Shown piece after piece: positions 38,143 through 51,026 of a stretch of DNA of 64,000 bases (position 1 is the stretch's first letter; the number at the start of each line of letters is the position of its first letter). The DNA lies in contig JAQFVV010006544.1 of the NCBI GenBank assembly GCA_028023455.1, positions 188,001 through 252,000 of the forward strand. The letters are read 5' to 3'. Below the pieces are notes generated by a model, which was given only the letters and a program-made list of their open reading frames with translations, ran no database searches and had not been told where the DNA came from. A program made the position numbers and the translations under genes. This DNA comes from Epiperipatus broadwayi. Lineage: Eukaryota > Onychophora > Udeonychophora > Euonychophora > Peripatidae.

Positions 38143-38534
38143 ATTTGCTTTTTCTTTTTAAAATGTCATTATTCATATTTATAGAAAGATAAGGATTTAA
38201 ACTATATATTAGTCTCTCAATGCAAAACTTTTGATGAATTAGGGAAAATAATTTAGCCCTTAATTCATGTTGCATGTCAATAAGCTATCCTGAGTTGCTT
38301 TATTAGTTTATAAAAGTTTCTTTATTGAAAAAGTCTTAAACTAGAAGGTTCACAACTTTTTGTACATAACATAAATACTTACAATTCATTATATTTATTA
38401 AAGATTTCAGCATTTTGCACTGTACTTTTCAATGATATTCTACTTCTATGAAATCTTTGCAGAAAATATTTTTATATAGTGAATGATATTAAATATAATT
38501 AATTTAACTTTATCTTTCTTATTGCATTGCCAAA

Positions 38535-38930
38535 TCCATAGAATATTAATATCATCTATGTTCTTTATTACTTTTCACAATGCTTTTTTACAATCCACTG
38601 ATAGTTTCGATTGTAAAAACTAATAAAGAACATAGATGATATTAATATAATTAATTTATCTTCTTTATGAAGTATTATAACTTTAACTTTCTTATTGCAG
38701 TACCAAATTCATATAATATTAAATCATCTATTCTCTTTATTACTGTTATACAATGCTTTTATTCCAATCCCTTATGACAGTTTCGAATGCCCCAGCAATC
38801 TTCTTCAGACCTTCTATTTATAATTACAACCTTCTATTTATAATTACAACTTTTAACTGCTAAATTTAGCATTGTAAAACAGTAATAAAGAGCATATATG
38901 ATTTAGTATTATATAATTAATTTATTTAGC
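38535..38930. repeat. Two adjacent related foldbacks
   Basis: First hairpin: atcatctatgttctttatta (38551) with taataaagaacatagatgat (38621). Second: atcatctattctctttatta (38725) with taataaagagcatatatgat (38884). The second contains a 19-bp tandem duplication of accttctatttataattac (about 38811-38848) and a cttcttcagac motif. Confidence 0.7.
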
Positions 38931-39199
38931 CTTCCTAGACATTTTGCAAGTTTTAGAAAATAAATTAATTATTACTATCATCTACTCTCAAATTAAAATG
39001 ATTATTGATATATGTGTATGTATAGCTCATACACACAAAAATCCGTTTAATATGTCTGGCCAGAAATTTCAATATTATATAATAATCCATCAAGTAGAAA
39101 TCAGTTATTTAATATAATAAAGTTACTAATCTAAATAATTTTTTTTATATCAGTACTTTTCATCTCTTCCTAAATTGAATTAAATACCAATAAATTAGT

Positions 39200-39370
39200 A
39201 ATTACATGTTTGACTATTTCCATCATCTAACTGAATTGTTTTTAAAAAAACTGAAATTTTATTTATATTTTTCTAAGTACATTCAACTGTTAGTGATAAT
39301 ATGCAAGTTTTTATTATAATATTTCGAGTGATATTATTGTTCTTCTTTCTTCAGTGATTATTGTGACTTT
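39200..39370. repeat. Dispersed repeat fragment (Penelope terminal kin)
   Basis: Contains gtttgactatttccatcatc and, inverted, the text of 26300-26430. Decayed. Confidence 0.5.
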
Positions 39371-42137
39371 GAGATTTATAAATACTGAATTTAAGGCAAT
39401 ACATTATTTGGTTAGTTTCTGTGCAAAATGTAACAACCAGTAGAAATTTTACATATTCAAGTATTATAATAACAGTAACTAAACATATTTAGAAAATAAT
39501 AAATTATATTAGAATTTCTCTAAAAAAAACTAACAGTTCAACTAGATTTCAACTAGAAGATAAAAATAGTCATTCAGCATGAATTACAGCAGTAGCCATC
39601 TACAATTCAAGTTCCACAGATTGCAATCCAATTATGACTTATATTCTCTTGAAGCAATATATCATTCAATTATTTGTTTATTTATGAAAATACTTCAACA
39701 TATAAATATAAAAATACACAACCAAAACATAGTTCTTTTTTTTTCATATTATGTAAATATCAACCAGCTGTTTCCTTAAGTTCTTACATTTTTTTTTTTT
39801 TTTTGATATAGCTGTCAAAATTACTATTTTTGATAATGAAGACTGATAAGTAATTTAGATTCAAAAGGTGTATAAAAAATAATTACCAAGCTAGTAATGG
39901 AGTACATAAAAACTACATGAAATTCTCCTTGTCATTCTTGAACAAACCAAACTGATAAGCACACATTACATATATTAATCTCTAGTAATATTTTAGTCTA
40001 TTTACTCTAGAGCCATCTACTGTAAGTTTATGTAATCAATAGATACTAGATACTAATGCTACACAATCCATATCTCCATAATAATTTTTGGTTAATGTCA
40101 GTGAGCAATTTGCATTTTCATATCTAATAAAACTTTCATTCTCTTGAGCTAATAGTTTAAAATTCAAAAATACCTAAGGTTTTAAACCCAAGCTTTATAC
40201 AAATCTAATCAGTTTTGTTTAAATGTAGACAAATAAACAAAATATATCATATAATTTTTTCTATTTACATTCAACAACAAGCATTAAGGAGCAGTATTTT
40301 CTTTATTCCAAAGCCTTTTAATTATTGTATAATCAATAGACATTAGATCATAGTGTTATAAAATCTGCATTCCCAAGCAACATTCTGGAATGCATGTGTA
40401 GAATGTAAGCTGAAAAAATTATGATGTTTTGTTGGTGTATATTATTTTGGCTAAAATATGACCTGTTCTTATAGTTAACAATAAAAAAACAAAGTGAATG
40501 GCAAGTAATATTGATCTATATAACTATATATATATATAAATTGGCATGGCTCAAAACTTTAGGGCATATATGGCAGAATAAAAGAGTTCAAGATGGATAC
40601 TATATAAGATATTCAAATTGGAACAAAACATTGAATATTTCACTTTTTTTAGCTTTATGTGCTTAATTTAATGATTGTAAATCTTATATATTGCTTCATT
40701 TTATTTTTTTCATTTTGTCACTTTATTTACATTAGACTGTCTGCTATTTTTAGTTTGATTTTTGCTTCATGAAAACAATTTTTATAAAATATGTATTAGA
40801 TTTTGACTAGCTCAATATGATATGCACCTATATGTGTAATTTACCATTTTATTGGGTTGATCGGTTGTAGCGTGTCATATACTTGTGGCAGCTGATTAAT
40901 TAAAGTTTTGTTTTCTTTTTTAAATTGCACAAAAACTATAAGCATGATGTCAACGGAAATCCCGGCATTCATTGCTGCTTAATTCTCTCTTTAAAATGGT
41001 GTATCACAATTTGAAATCGAATAAAATTTGAATTTTTTTATTAATAGGTGCATTTAATTTTTTTCTTTTCTGGTCAGTTTACTAGATTACATGAAAACAA
41101 TAAAGGAAGAATTGCTTTACAGGCCAGATTAGTTAGTAAAATGGATTAAAAATATGCTGATGATTTGCATTTCAAGGACTTCAGCGTGATAAAAATGGAA
41201 TCGTGAAATATCGGTCATAGTATTCAATTTTAATTTTATAATTATTTGAATATTTTAAATTTCTTTTTAATTATTTGATAAATGATATAATTTATTAATG
41301 TGTTTGCATTTGTGTGCCTGTGTAATATATAAATTATATAATATTAAATCATTTGCGCTCTTTATTATATAGTATATAAATTTGTATCCAAATATAACAA
41401 AAATGGTTTATGTACAATGTAATTTTGGGTCTCTGATCTAAATTTGAGGCAACCTTATTTTATAGACATAATGATTCTCAAAACGGTTAATAATTTATTA
41501 ATGTGTTTACATTTGTATTAATGGATTTGTGTTTGCACTTGCATGTTTGCGTTTGTATAACAAGTAATGATTTACATATATAGATCAGTGCAATGTAAAT
41601 TTTAAGACTGATTATCAGATGTACAGAAAGATTGCAGTTGATAAAGCAATCACAAAATTTACTGGGCATAGTACCATGTGAAAATATAAACACTTAAAAC
41701 CAATAAAGAGAAATTTCAAATGGTGTGTATGTAGTGACAGCCACAATGGTTATGCATATACCACATGGAATTGTGTGCAGGTAAAGAATCAAATTCTGAT
41801 TCTTGCTTATGCCTTGATATTATGGAGACATCTTGCATCACATTATTTTCAAGTCTATAGCTAGCAAATGAGCTATATTCAAATAAATTATATCTCTGTG
41901 GGACAATAAATATAACAAGAATATTATCACTGGTGTGCGTAAAGAATATAAACATCACTGATGTACCCAAAAAATATAAAATTGAAAAGATGAAACTCAT
42001 TTTATCATTGATACAGACAGAACCTACAATTTCTAGTTTTAGATAGAGAAGCCAATTGCTATGATGACAAATGCATATCCATCTTCGGAAAACGATTTGT
42101 TTTGTATCTTTTATTAGGATGAATCTTTTTCTTGTAG
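39371..42137 (-). other. POLG intron, no recognisable content
   Basis: AT-rich intron with unrecognised short open frames (for example 41716-42000 on the minus strand) and a (TA)n run near 40525. No supported feature. Confidence 0.45.
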
Positions 42138-42234
42138 ATGCCTTTGAGATTTGTTAATTTTTGGGGTACAAGATAAAAATGAAGAATTCTTATGCGACTA
42201 GTTTTGGAGATTCTGAAGCTGTGGATTATCTCAG
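42138..42234 (+). other. Candidate plus-strand exon (unrecognised)
   Basis: TTTTTCTTGTAG precedes and GTAAGA follows, a good acceptor/donor pair on the strand opposite POLG. Inside, an ATG at 42179 opens MKNSYATSFGDSEAVDYL, then AG at the donor. An upstream ATG ends quickly at a stop. The residues look protein-like, but I do not recognise them and see no partner exon. It could be a chance arrangement. Confidence 0.25.
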
Positions 42235-42724
42235 GTAAGAAATAATCAATGAAGATTTAATTTAAACTTAATTGCGAGGAATTCAAAGAAATTATCAATG
42301 AAGATTTAATTTAAACTTAATTAATGATAAATTAGAAAGTATGAACAAACAATAAAGTAATTAATATGTAGGACATTGAAATTTTTTTTTTTTTCCTTAT
42401 TTTTTAAATGGTAATCACTATTTGTCTTAGTCTTATCGTTTTCCTTAGTTTTTCTAGTTTCTATCAATGTAGTTTTTTGTTTTAATATTATTAAAACTGA
42501 GATTATTATGAAAATTGTATCAAGTCAGTTTTTTTAAAAACTCAATATGGAGCCAGGACAATCAACTAGTTATATTAAATAATGATATTTGAAATAGTAC
42601 AAAGTTTTCTTTTTATATAGACACTTTATTAATATGTGCCTAGATTGATTTAAAGATCACAATTGTTTAAAAAATGTTATCTAATAAATATATTATATAT
42701 ATAACTAATTAAGCCTTAACTCAC

Positions 42725-42842
42725 ATAAGCATTGCTAGCAGTTAACCATACAGGCTCAACTGCTCTCCGTGTTAGTGTTCCTGATGTCACAACTCGTGGA
42801 ATAATAACACCATACCAATCATTTTCTGTATAATTTGGATGT
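42725..42842 (-). CDS. POLG: POLG exon: [14 protein letters not shown] segment
   Basis: 118 bp between acceptor TTCCAG and donor GTGAGT. The reading is [18 protein letters not shown], then [21 protein letters not shown]. The T-x-T-R-R-A-V-E-P-x-W-L-T-A-S-N block is a family A/POLG signature leading into motif A (family knowledge). It starts with the third base of the shared Arg codon and ends in phase 0, joining directly to IDRIGSELK in the next exon. Confidence 0.95.
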
Positions 42843-42959
42843 CTGGAATTGAAATGTGATTATAAATATAATATAAATAATGATTTTTACTTAAATAATA
42901 CTTTAGGTCATTAAATATCAAAATATTTAAAAAATCTTTTAATCAAAATGTAAAATTAC

Positions 42960-43013
42960 CTGATGACTGTTCGAGGCAATTCATCTTTATTCAGCCAAAT
43001 AACCATCTGGGAC
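42960..43013 (-). CDS. POLG: POLG exon: SQMVIWL segment
   Basis: A 54-bp microexon with acceptor TTCAG and donor GTAATT. It reads SQMVIWLNKDELPRTVI and splits an Arg codon (AG then A) with the next exon, giving PRTVIRHPNY. This is a well-conserved piece of POLG just before the palm. Only 117 bp of intron separates it from the next exon, the shortest intron in the window. Confidence 0.94.
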
Positions 43014-44283
43014 CTGAACATTCATGAAAAGTTCTTGATGAAAAATACACTTTTGTATAATATTTTAAGTCTATGATAGAGCCATCTTTATTATTTAAAA
43101 GAAAATTATCAGAAATTAGTGAACTTGACTACCGAAATCATAATGCCTCAAGTATTTATAATATCTATTTCATTCATAATTCATGTAAAGTCATAGATTT
43201 TACATAGGATAACACAATCATAAATATTTTTTTTTAAAAAAGTGATAAGTTATGAAATGATTAAAAATGCTTAAAATACACAAAATAATTAATTACATTA
43301 CAATCAAACTTAATTCTTATATCTATTATAATATTTGTGAAAATTCTTGAATTCTGAACAAGGCCATACTCTCAAATAAATTTAGAATGTTTTTTTTTAC
43401 TACTTCTATTCTGAACATTAACAAAATAACAGAAAGTATTTGGTTTAATTTTTAGTCAGTTTCAATTAGTTTTCAATGACTCATGCTTGTTTGGCTATTC
43501 TATACCTTGAGTCCAATTTCTTGATTATTGTTTCAAATTAATGTAAATAATTATGCATTTTAAAATTTCATTAATGACTATACAAAATAATTATTTAATA
43601 AAAGTTTGTTTGACATTAATTTCTTTGTGATTCTCATATTCATTCTATTATGTTTTTTTTTTATATTAATGGATTTTTTGGCTATAAATCTTATTAGTTG
43701 GGACTTTATTTTTTTATTTGAGGATTTTTCTTTTAATCAATTTTATTTTCTAAGAAATATTTATTTTGCATTCTTCTATAATATTAATTGCAACATTCTT
43801 TTATAACTACCTAAGAATGGTGCCCAAACATGGCATTTGAGAATATACATTTCTATTGAGAATATACATTTCTATTCTCATCCCTTTGTTAAAGAATAAT
43901 GTATTTAAAATATTAAAAATTTCTAATAAATACTACCTTTTATTTTATTATAATTTATTTTCTTTCTTTATAATTCCAATTCAAAATATTGTACTTTAAT
44001 ACTTAATCTTCTTTTGTTAATTCCGATTCAAATTTTTAGTTATGCTAATTTAATTTTAACTTTTTCCCCATTCAACTTCATTCCTATCAATCTTCAACTA
44101 TTTTTAACCTTTTTTAATCCCAGAAATCCTGTCCAAAATGTTAACACAGAATTCTAAGATTTAGAAAGTACAATAATTAATGGAGATTTCAAGAATGATA
44201 TTCATTCATAAAATGAGAAGTAAGAATTATGATATTTCAAGTTAACTAGACAACTTAATATACTTTTATCAATAACAATATTG
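43014..44283 (-). other. POLG intron, no recognisable content
   Basis: AT-rich intron. The Phe-rich open frame at 43606-43806 is compositional. Confidence 0.5.
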
Positions 44284-44380
44284 GGAAACTTTATTTTGTC
44301 AAGATTGTTAAAAATTAATAAATGAAAAAACAGAAATTTAAATTAATTTTCAATGGTCTTGACAAAATAAAGTTTCTTTG
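44284..44380. repeat. Small foldback
   Basis: gaaactttattttgtcaag pairs with cttgacaaaataaagtttc across a 60-bp AT-rich loop. Confidence 0.75.
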
Positions 44381-44796
44381 ATAAAGACTAAGTCAGTTGA
44401 AATTGTTCTTTCTTTAATTTAAATATTATTATTGGAAAAAGTGCATTAAATTGTTGAATTAATTTGAAATATATGAATCAATTAAAAAAAAAAGATATGA
44501 AGTTTTTTTTTTTTTTTTATAAATTATGACATTTATTATTATTAACTTACTATATTTATTTTGACTGATTTGTTTTATATAAGTATTATAAAATTCTTGT
44601 AATTATCGTTAACTGATTATTGTATTATATACAGACTAACTTGACATTTTCTATAAAATAAAACTACCACTATTATCATACATTGCATTAGTTATCAAAG
44701 AGTAACTTTATATAAGATCAATGAATCATACTAGTAGTAAATATGGAAAATTTGTAATACCATATATAAAATATATTACAAAATTACCATATTCAT

Positions 44797-45053
44797 TATT
44801 ATAATACATTTAAAGATCAGCCTTTCAAGCTATTGTGCATGCGCTTTTTACGACTGTTAATAACGCTTTCATTTCCAGTACTTAAGATTTGCTCATATAT
44901 AAGCATTTGGGTTGGAAAGAATAAATGGATTCATTTTATTCTTTCATAAATACTATATCTCATGTTGGAAATGAAAGTATTCATTTATTATTAACACTCG
45001 TAAAAAGCGCATGCACAATAGCTTGAAAGACTGATCTTTAAATGTATTATAAT
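44797..45053. repeat. Foldback element with CTTTCAAGC arms, copy A
   Basis: attataatacatttaaagat and the arm containing cctttcaagctattgtgcat are mirrored by atgcacaatagcttgaaag and atctttaaatgtattataat. It shares the internal text tactatatctcatgttgg-like and attcatttattattaacact with the element at 50515-51026 and the partial copy at 12583. Confidence 0.8.
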
Positions 45054-46339
45054 TATAAACATAGCGCTATATAAAATAAATGCTTATTTACATATTCATT
45101 ATTAAGAAATTATCAAAATAAAAATAAATGACATAATTTTACAATGGTTTGTATAAAATAAAAAAAATATTTATATTATTTATAGAATACTCAAATGGCC
45201 AATTTTGCTTCTTTTTCTTTTGTATAATGAACTGAATGAATTGTGTTTTTCATTAATTTATATATATTATTATCATTATTTTATATAAACATTGTATAAA
45301 ACAAAGTAAGCAAAATGATAGGTATATGGTAATTTTAAAACACTTTATATAAAATAAAAATGAGAATTGTTTCTCATATAATCAATTAGGATGTTAAAAT
45401 TTATTTTGTCACTTATTCATGCTTACATAATAAATAGATTAAAAAAATAAGTGGGTATGTTTTTTTTTCTTCTTTTCTATGATTTTATTCAAACAGTTGT
45501 TACAATTTTATAATTAAAATTTTCCTTGGTATTTTTCAAAAATAAAAAGCATTTGGTATAAGTAATTATTTCAGTACTATTATAAATAAATGTATTTTAT
45601 ATTTTTTATTGTATAAAATTTTGGAATTGAATTTGTTCGGTATCTAACTGTATAAATAAAGGTAATGATTTGCATTTTTTTTTATATATTTCAAAGAAGT
45701 TTATTGTACAATATACAGTTATACAAGTTACTTTATGCCATGTGCAAAAGATGGTGTAAGGGAGGGGAAAAAATGGATTAAATATAAAATGCACAAAAAT
45801 ATGATGTGGTTCACACAATCTATTTTGACATCAAATTATATCAACTACATATATTAATGTGATAATAAGCAAGATATCTCTATTTTCAATCATTAATACA
45901 GCCCAAATTAGTTTAACAATCTGCGTAATAACTTTATAGTCATAATCATAACATAAATCTAAAAATTTAATCATTGTTTTATAAATGATCCTTAGCTACA
46001 AAAATAAGTGAAAAAAAAAAATCAATCTTCCTATCTCTTAGTTGCCATATTACCATACAAATATGTGCATCTAGTATATCATATAGAATAAAGCACAAAT
46101 GTATCAGCATGAATAGTAGGAGAAAATTCCTAACAAAGAATTTGGTTAGAGACTGAACTGAAGTACTGTATATAGTGCAAGCATTAAAATTCATATATTA
46201 GCAAGTAGAGAAAAGATGAAATTGTATTTTATCTTTACCAAAACAAGGCATTTGCATTATTAAAGTATCTTTGTACTTAATGAAAAAAAGTGTCGGTGGG
46301 AAAAGTTCTAACATTAATCTTAAAAAAAAAAAAAGAATT
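45054..46339 (-). other. POLG intron, no recognisable content
   Basis: AT-rich intron. Short open frames on the minus strand (45606-45818, 45979-46194) are unrecognised and biased in composition. Confidence 0.45.
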
Positions 46340-48182
46340 TAGACTTCAATCATTTGCCTGAAAGTTTGTGATGATGGTATATTAAATGTGATAATATGTT
46401 GAACTATTTCTATCATCTATCAACAAATGTTGAAAGTATAGAAAATTTTAAACTTTATTTAATCTTTTCAAATACAAACATCTTGCTAGTAATAACACCC
46501 AAACAGACGACACAAGTCAGTAATTACACAATGTTTCAAGTAGTATTAATCTCCACTGTCCTTAAGGTATTGGTGGCCTGACCAATGACAGTATTAGCAT
46601 AGGAGTCAAACTCGCACCTTAAGATTCTTGAATATCAAATTTAATACAAACATTCTAAACAACTGAGCTATTCTATCAAAGGCAACAGATAGTAGAAATT
46701 TCATATATTTATATGTGAGAGTTGATTAAATTCCTCGAGTCCTTCAATTTTTTTTTTTTTTAATTTTTTGTGAGAGGAAAGTTAATTAGAGGCTTCCATA
46801 CATTGTGTATTCCCACACTAGGTTGACTTATAGGATTATTGCCATAGTCATATGAGCAGTTTCCTTGAATTTTCTTCTTTGCACTTTTTCTTTCTCTATT
46901 CAATATTTTAGTATTTTCCCAATTAAAAATATGGTCATTAGTACATATATAATCTGCTACTATAAACACATCTGCTTTTTTCTTTTATCCACTAGTTTGT
47001 CTTTTATCAATTGCTGTTCATCAGGGCGAGAAAGTCTCACCAATGTATTTCCTTCCACAATCACATGATATTTCATAGATGCAGTTTTTGTTCTTCAGCA
47101 TTTTCAATATATGCTTGGTAGAATTAAGAATTTCTCGAAGTGAAGTGAGGTATGACTTTGAAAAGCTGTTCTAATGTTATATTAACTGCAGATTTTCATT
47201 AATTTGTCTGCAATTCCTGATATGAATGAAGACACTACAGTAACAATAATTTTTTTTTCTTTTGGTATCTCTTTTTGTTGTTTATTAAAGATTTTTTGAT
47301 GGATAACCATTCTTCATGAGAGTTTGTTCTATGTGACTCTTTTCATTTTCCAAACCATTGATTTCCAAACAAACTTCCTTTGCTCTGTTCCATAGTGATA
47401 GTATAATTTCATGTTTGGTGCTTCTGGTATGATTGGATGAATATGCCAAGTACTTGTCAGTATGTTGGTTTCCTATACACTGTTGTTTTTACTTTACCCT
47501 GAAGGAGTTTAGTCAATGTGTTCTGATTCCATTGTGAATTTAATTGAAGAGGATATGTTGCTGATATGCATCCAGAATGATTATAATTGTGCTCTACCAG
47601 GAGGTCATACTATGAATATATCATCAACATAGCGAAGCCACACTTTAGGTGGGCATGGAATAATTTTTATGACTGTGGTTTCAAGTTCTTCCAAGTAAAT
47701 GTTCCTAAGCAATGACGACATTGTGATACCATAGCCATCCCCTGATTTTGTTGGAAGGACTCTAACTTATATCAAAAGTACCTTGTTGTTATGCAGTAAA
47801 TTAATAATTTCATTATACAATCAATAGACAGTAATTGTTCTAGTTTGCAGACTATTATCATCATATAACCGTTTTCTTATAATAAATAATGTCTCATCAT
47901 ATGGTACATTAGTAAATAGACTTTCCGCATCAAAACATACCAATATGTCAGTTCTTTCCATTTTCATGTCCCTGATTAATTCTATAAAGTACTTAGAGTC
48001 CTTGACAAAGGATTGTGTCTTGCAAATCAATGGACCAAGAACTTTGAAAAGAAATCTCAACAAATTTTGACAAGGTGAACTTCTAGAACTAACAATAGGC
48101 TTTAATGGAACATTGTCCTTATAGATTTTATATAATCAATACAGATGAGTAATCTTTCTGAAATACAAAGTTAATTTCCTTT
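46340..48182 (-). mobile_element. Penelope-like retroelement, 5'-truncated minus copy
   Basis: Read leftwards from 48182: a broken RT containing PIVSSRSSPCQNLLRFLFKV, then DMKMERTDILVCFDAESLFT and NVPYDETLF (48063-47821), matching the S-F-D-V-x-S-L-F-T-N-V-P-x-D-E-A block of Penelope-like reverse transcriptases. Further on, 46969-46760 reads HIFNWENTKILNRERKSA, the C-terminal part of the GIY-YIG endonuclease. Then come a tRNA-like stretch (46597-46685) and terminal foldback text to about 46340. Stops and frameshifts throughout. It meets the plus copy head to head at about 48182. Confidence 0.85.
46597..46685 (-). other. tRNA-like segment in the Penelope-like tail
   Basis: The minus strand carries TAGCTCAGTTG, a perfect-looking A box, and about 50 bases on GAGTTTGACTCC, close to the pol III B box (G-W-T-C-R-A-N-N-C). 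The plus copy retains the corresponding cctcagttggttagtgt at 51472. The A-to-B spacing is longer than in an ordinary tRNA, and no cloverleaf was worked out, so a tRNA-derived (SINE-like) origin is inference. Confidence 0.4.
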
Positions 48183-49278
48183 TTTTGAATACCTCAGTAT
48201 TTGGAATTGGATTTTTTGTTGAGATTATTCAGAGAGCAAATGAGGCCTTATTGAGAGAAAGAATAAATGTTCAATACTTTTCCAAGTATCAAACCTTGCA
48301 TTTCATTAGAAAGGTAGAATACTTTCTAAAAAATAAACTTACAGATGAAGATTTCTCAAGAATTTGTCAAGCAGTGAAAAGATCATATTGGAAATTACAT
48401 GGAAGGATAAAAGAACATCAAAGAAGCTTGTAAATTTACATGATCAAGTCAAAAGTCATACTGTAACTAGCAATCTATTAGTTTCATCAGTGAAAAATCT
48501 TAGTTCTAAACACCTTACTGATGCTGAATTATCTGTTCTCGGAAAAAGTTTGAACTTCGCCATTACACAATCTATTGTCCCATTATTGGATATAATGGTA
48601 GCTAATGAGGAAGTTACTCAAAAATTGTTTCTGGAAAAAGCAACAGTTATACTGGAGAATTAAAAGGATACTTAAGAGACATCAAAACCAGAAATCAAAC
48701 ATTTCATGTGATGAGAGAAAAGCTATTAAATCTTTCAAACAGAATACATCTACAACCATTCTTCCTGCTGACAAAGGTAACAACTCTACAGTGTTAATGA
48801 ATAAAAACTGATTATGACAACAAAATACAAGCAGGCCAATACAAGAAAATAGCAAAAAATCCAATTCCAAATACAGAGGTAAAATTACAAGCATTACTCC
48901 AGAAGCATTACAGGTATTTTACTGATTCAGAAAAAAGGAAACTAACTTCATAGTTCAGTAAGATTCCTCACCTGTATGGACCACCTAAAATCCATAAAGA
49001 CAATGTTACATATAGTACGGACTATGTAAAACCCATAAAGACAATGTTCCAATTAAGGCCTATTGTTAGTTTTAGAAATTCATCATATCAAAATTTGTCG
49101 AGATTTCTTCTCAAAGTTCTTAGTCCATTGGCATACTGGGCACAATTCTTTGTCAGAGATTCTAAACACTTTGTAGAATTAGTCAGGGACATGAAAATGG
49201 AAAGAATTGACATATTGGTAAGCTTTGATGTGAAAAGTCTATTTATAAATGTATCATATGATGAGGCATTGTCTATTG

Positions 49279-49771
49279 CAGGGGTGGGCAATTGTTTTGG
49301 CTCAGGGGCCACATAGGTTGGCAGAGAACCGCATCGGGGGTCACTATGTGGAAGCGAAGTTTAGCGGAGGGCCACACCTTTTTTCATGACACAATAAACA
49401 CACTGCTTTATTCCCTGTATTACCAAAGAAATATTTGTTTGTTCATTCTTCATTAACACATGATATTCATCACTGATTTTACATTTTTTCAGAGGATTCA
49501 TGGTTTTACTAAAGTTGGAAATGTATATATTTGCTAATGCATAGACAAAATTGAAAGTAACCAGATCAACTGGAAAAGCACTGCACATCATATCTACACT
49601 GCACATGTGTATTGATGTGGCCATCATAGTGGAAAATACGAGATGAATCTTCAGTCACACACAAAAAAGAAATCTCAGTTCAAGGCAGATTTTTCTGATT
49701 GTCTTGGAGGGCCGCATAAAACCTCTTAGCGGGCCGCATGTGGCCCCCGGGCCGCTATTTGCCCACCCCTG
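49279..49771. mobile_element. hAT MITE with 8-bp target site duplication
   Basis: The 493-bp element starts CAGGGGTGGGCAA and ends TTTGCCCACCCCTG. gtctattg flanks both sides (49271-49278 and 49772-49779), a perfect 8-bp duplication as expected of hAT transposition. Internal text is GC-rich near the ends (gggccgcatgtggccccc). No transposase frame. It interrupts the RT frame of the plus Penelope-like copy between DEALSI and VRKRL, so it is younger than that copy. Confidence 0.95.
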
Positions 49772-50514
49772 GTCTATTGTAAGGAAAAGATTATATGATG
49801 ATAATAATCTTCAAACTAAAACATGCTATGCATTGATAGTATAATGGAATTACTAACATTCTGCATAACAACATACTTTTAATATAATCCTGAGTTCTTC
49901 CAACAAAATCAAGGAATGGCCAGGGGATAACCACTGCCACTCTTGCTGAGCAACATTTACATGGAAGAACTTGAAACCATAGCCATAAATTCTATTTAAT
50001 GTTTGCTTAAAGTGTGGCTTTGCTATGTTGATGATACATTTGTGGTATTGGCTACATGCTGAGGCAAAATTAGAATAATTCTGGACACATATCAACAATA
50101 TATCTCCAAATAAATACACAATGGAATCAGAACAAGAACAAAATTTGGCTTCTTAGAAGTTCTTGTGACAAGACTCCCTCAGGGCAAAGTAAAAACAACA
50201 GTGTATAGGAAACAAAACACACTGACAAGTACTTGGCATATATATCCAATCATACCAGAAACACTAAACATGGAATTATACTATCATTATGGAACAGTTC
50301 AAATGAAGTTTGTTCAGAAACCAATGATTTAGAAAATGAAAAGATTCACATAGAACAAAGTCTCATGAAAAATAATTATCCATAAGTGGTAACTAAGAAA
50401 ACCTTTAATAGACAACAAGAAACACCAAAAGAAAAAAATTATTTGTATTGTAGTGTATCCATATATACCAGGAAAGGCAGACAAATTAATGCAAATATGC
50501 AATCAATATAATAT

Positions 50515-51026
50515 ATATAAATAAGCATTTATTTTTATAGCGTCTGTATACAATTGTAATTACATTCGAATATCGGCCTTTCAAGCCAATTGTGCAAACG
50601 CTTTGTGAGTGTTAAATAATAAATGAATACCCTCTGACCAATACAAGATATAGAATTTATGCAGGAATAAAAAGAATCCCTCTTATTCCTATGACTCAAA
50701 TATTTATATATGAGCAAATCTGAAGTACTGGCACAGAAGGTGTGACAATAGAACAGTCACTTTAGTAAATTCTAGAAAATTTCATCGGCGTCATTCATTC
50801 AGACATTGTATATAGTAATTTAAAGTTACTGTTGTATTGTCACACCTTCTGTGCCAGTACTTCAGATTTGCTCATATATAAATACTTGAGTCGTAGGAAT
50901 AAGAGGGATTCTTTTTATTCCTGCATAAATTCTATATCTTGTATTGGTCAGAGGGTATTCATTTATTATTTAACACTCGCAAAGCGTTTGCACAATTGGC
51001 TTGAAAGGCCGATATTCGAATGTAAT
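50515..51026. mobile_element. Foldback element with CTTTCAAGC arms, copy B
   Basis: Inserted in the plus Penelope-like copy. aatcaatataatat occurs at both edges (50501-50514 and 51027-51040), a likely 14-bp target duplication. Arms of about 190 bp are nearly perfect inverted copies: attcgaatatcggcctttc (50566) with gaaaggccgatattcgaat (51004), and ctgtgccagtacttcag mirrored at 50720-50740. The loop is about 85 bp. The long open frames in the arms are only frames through the repeat. Confidence 0.85.
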
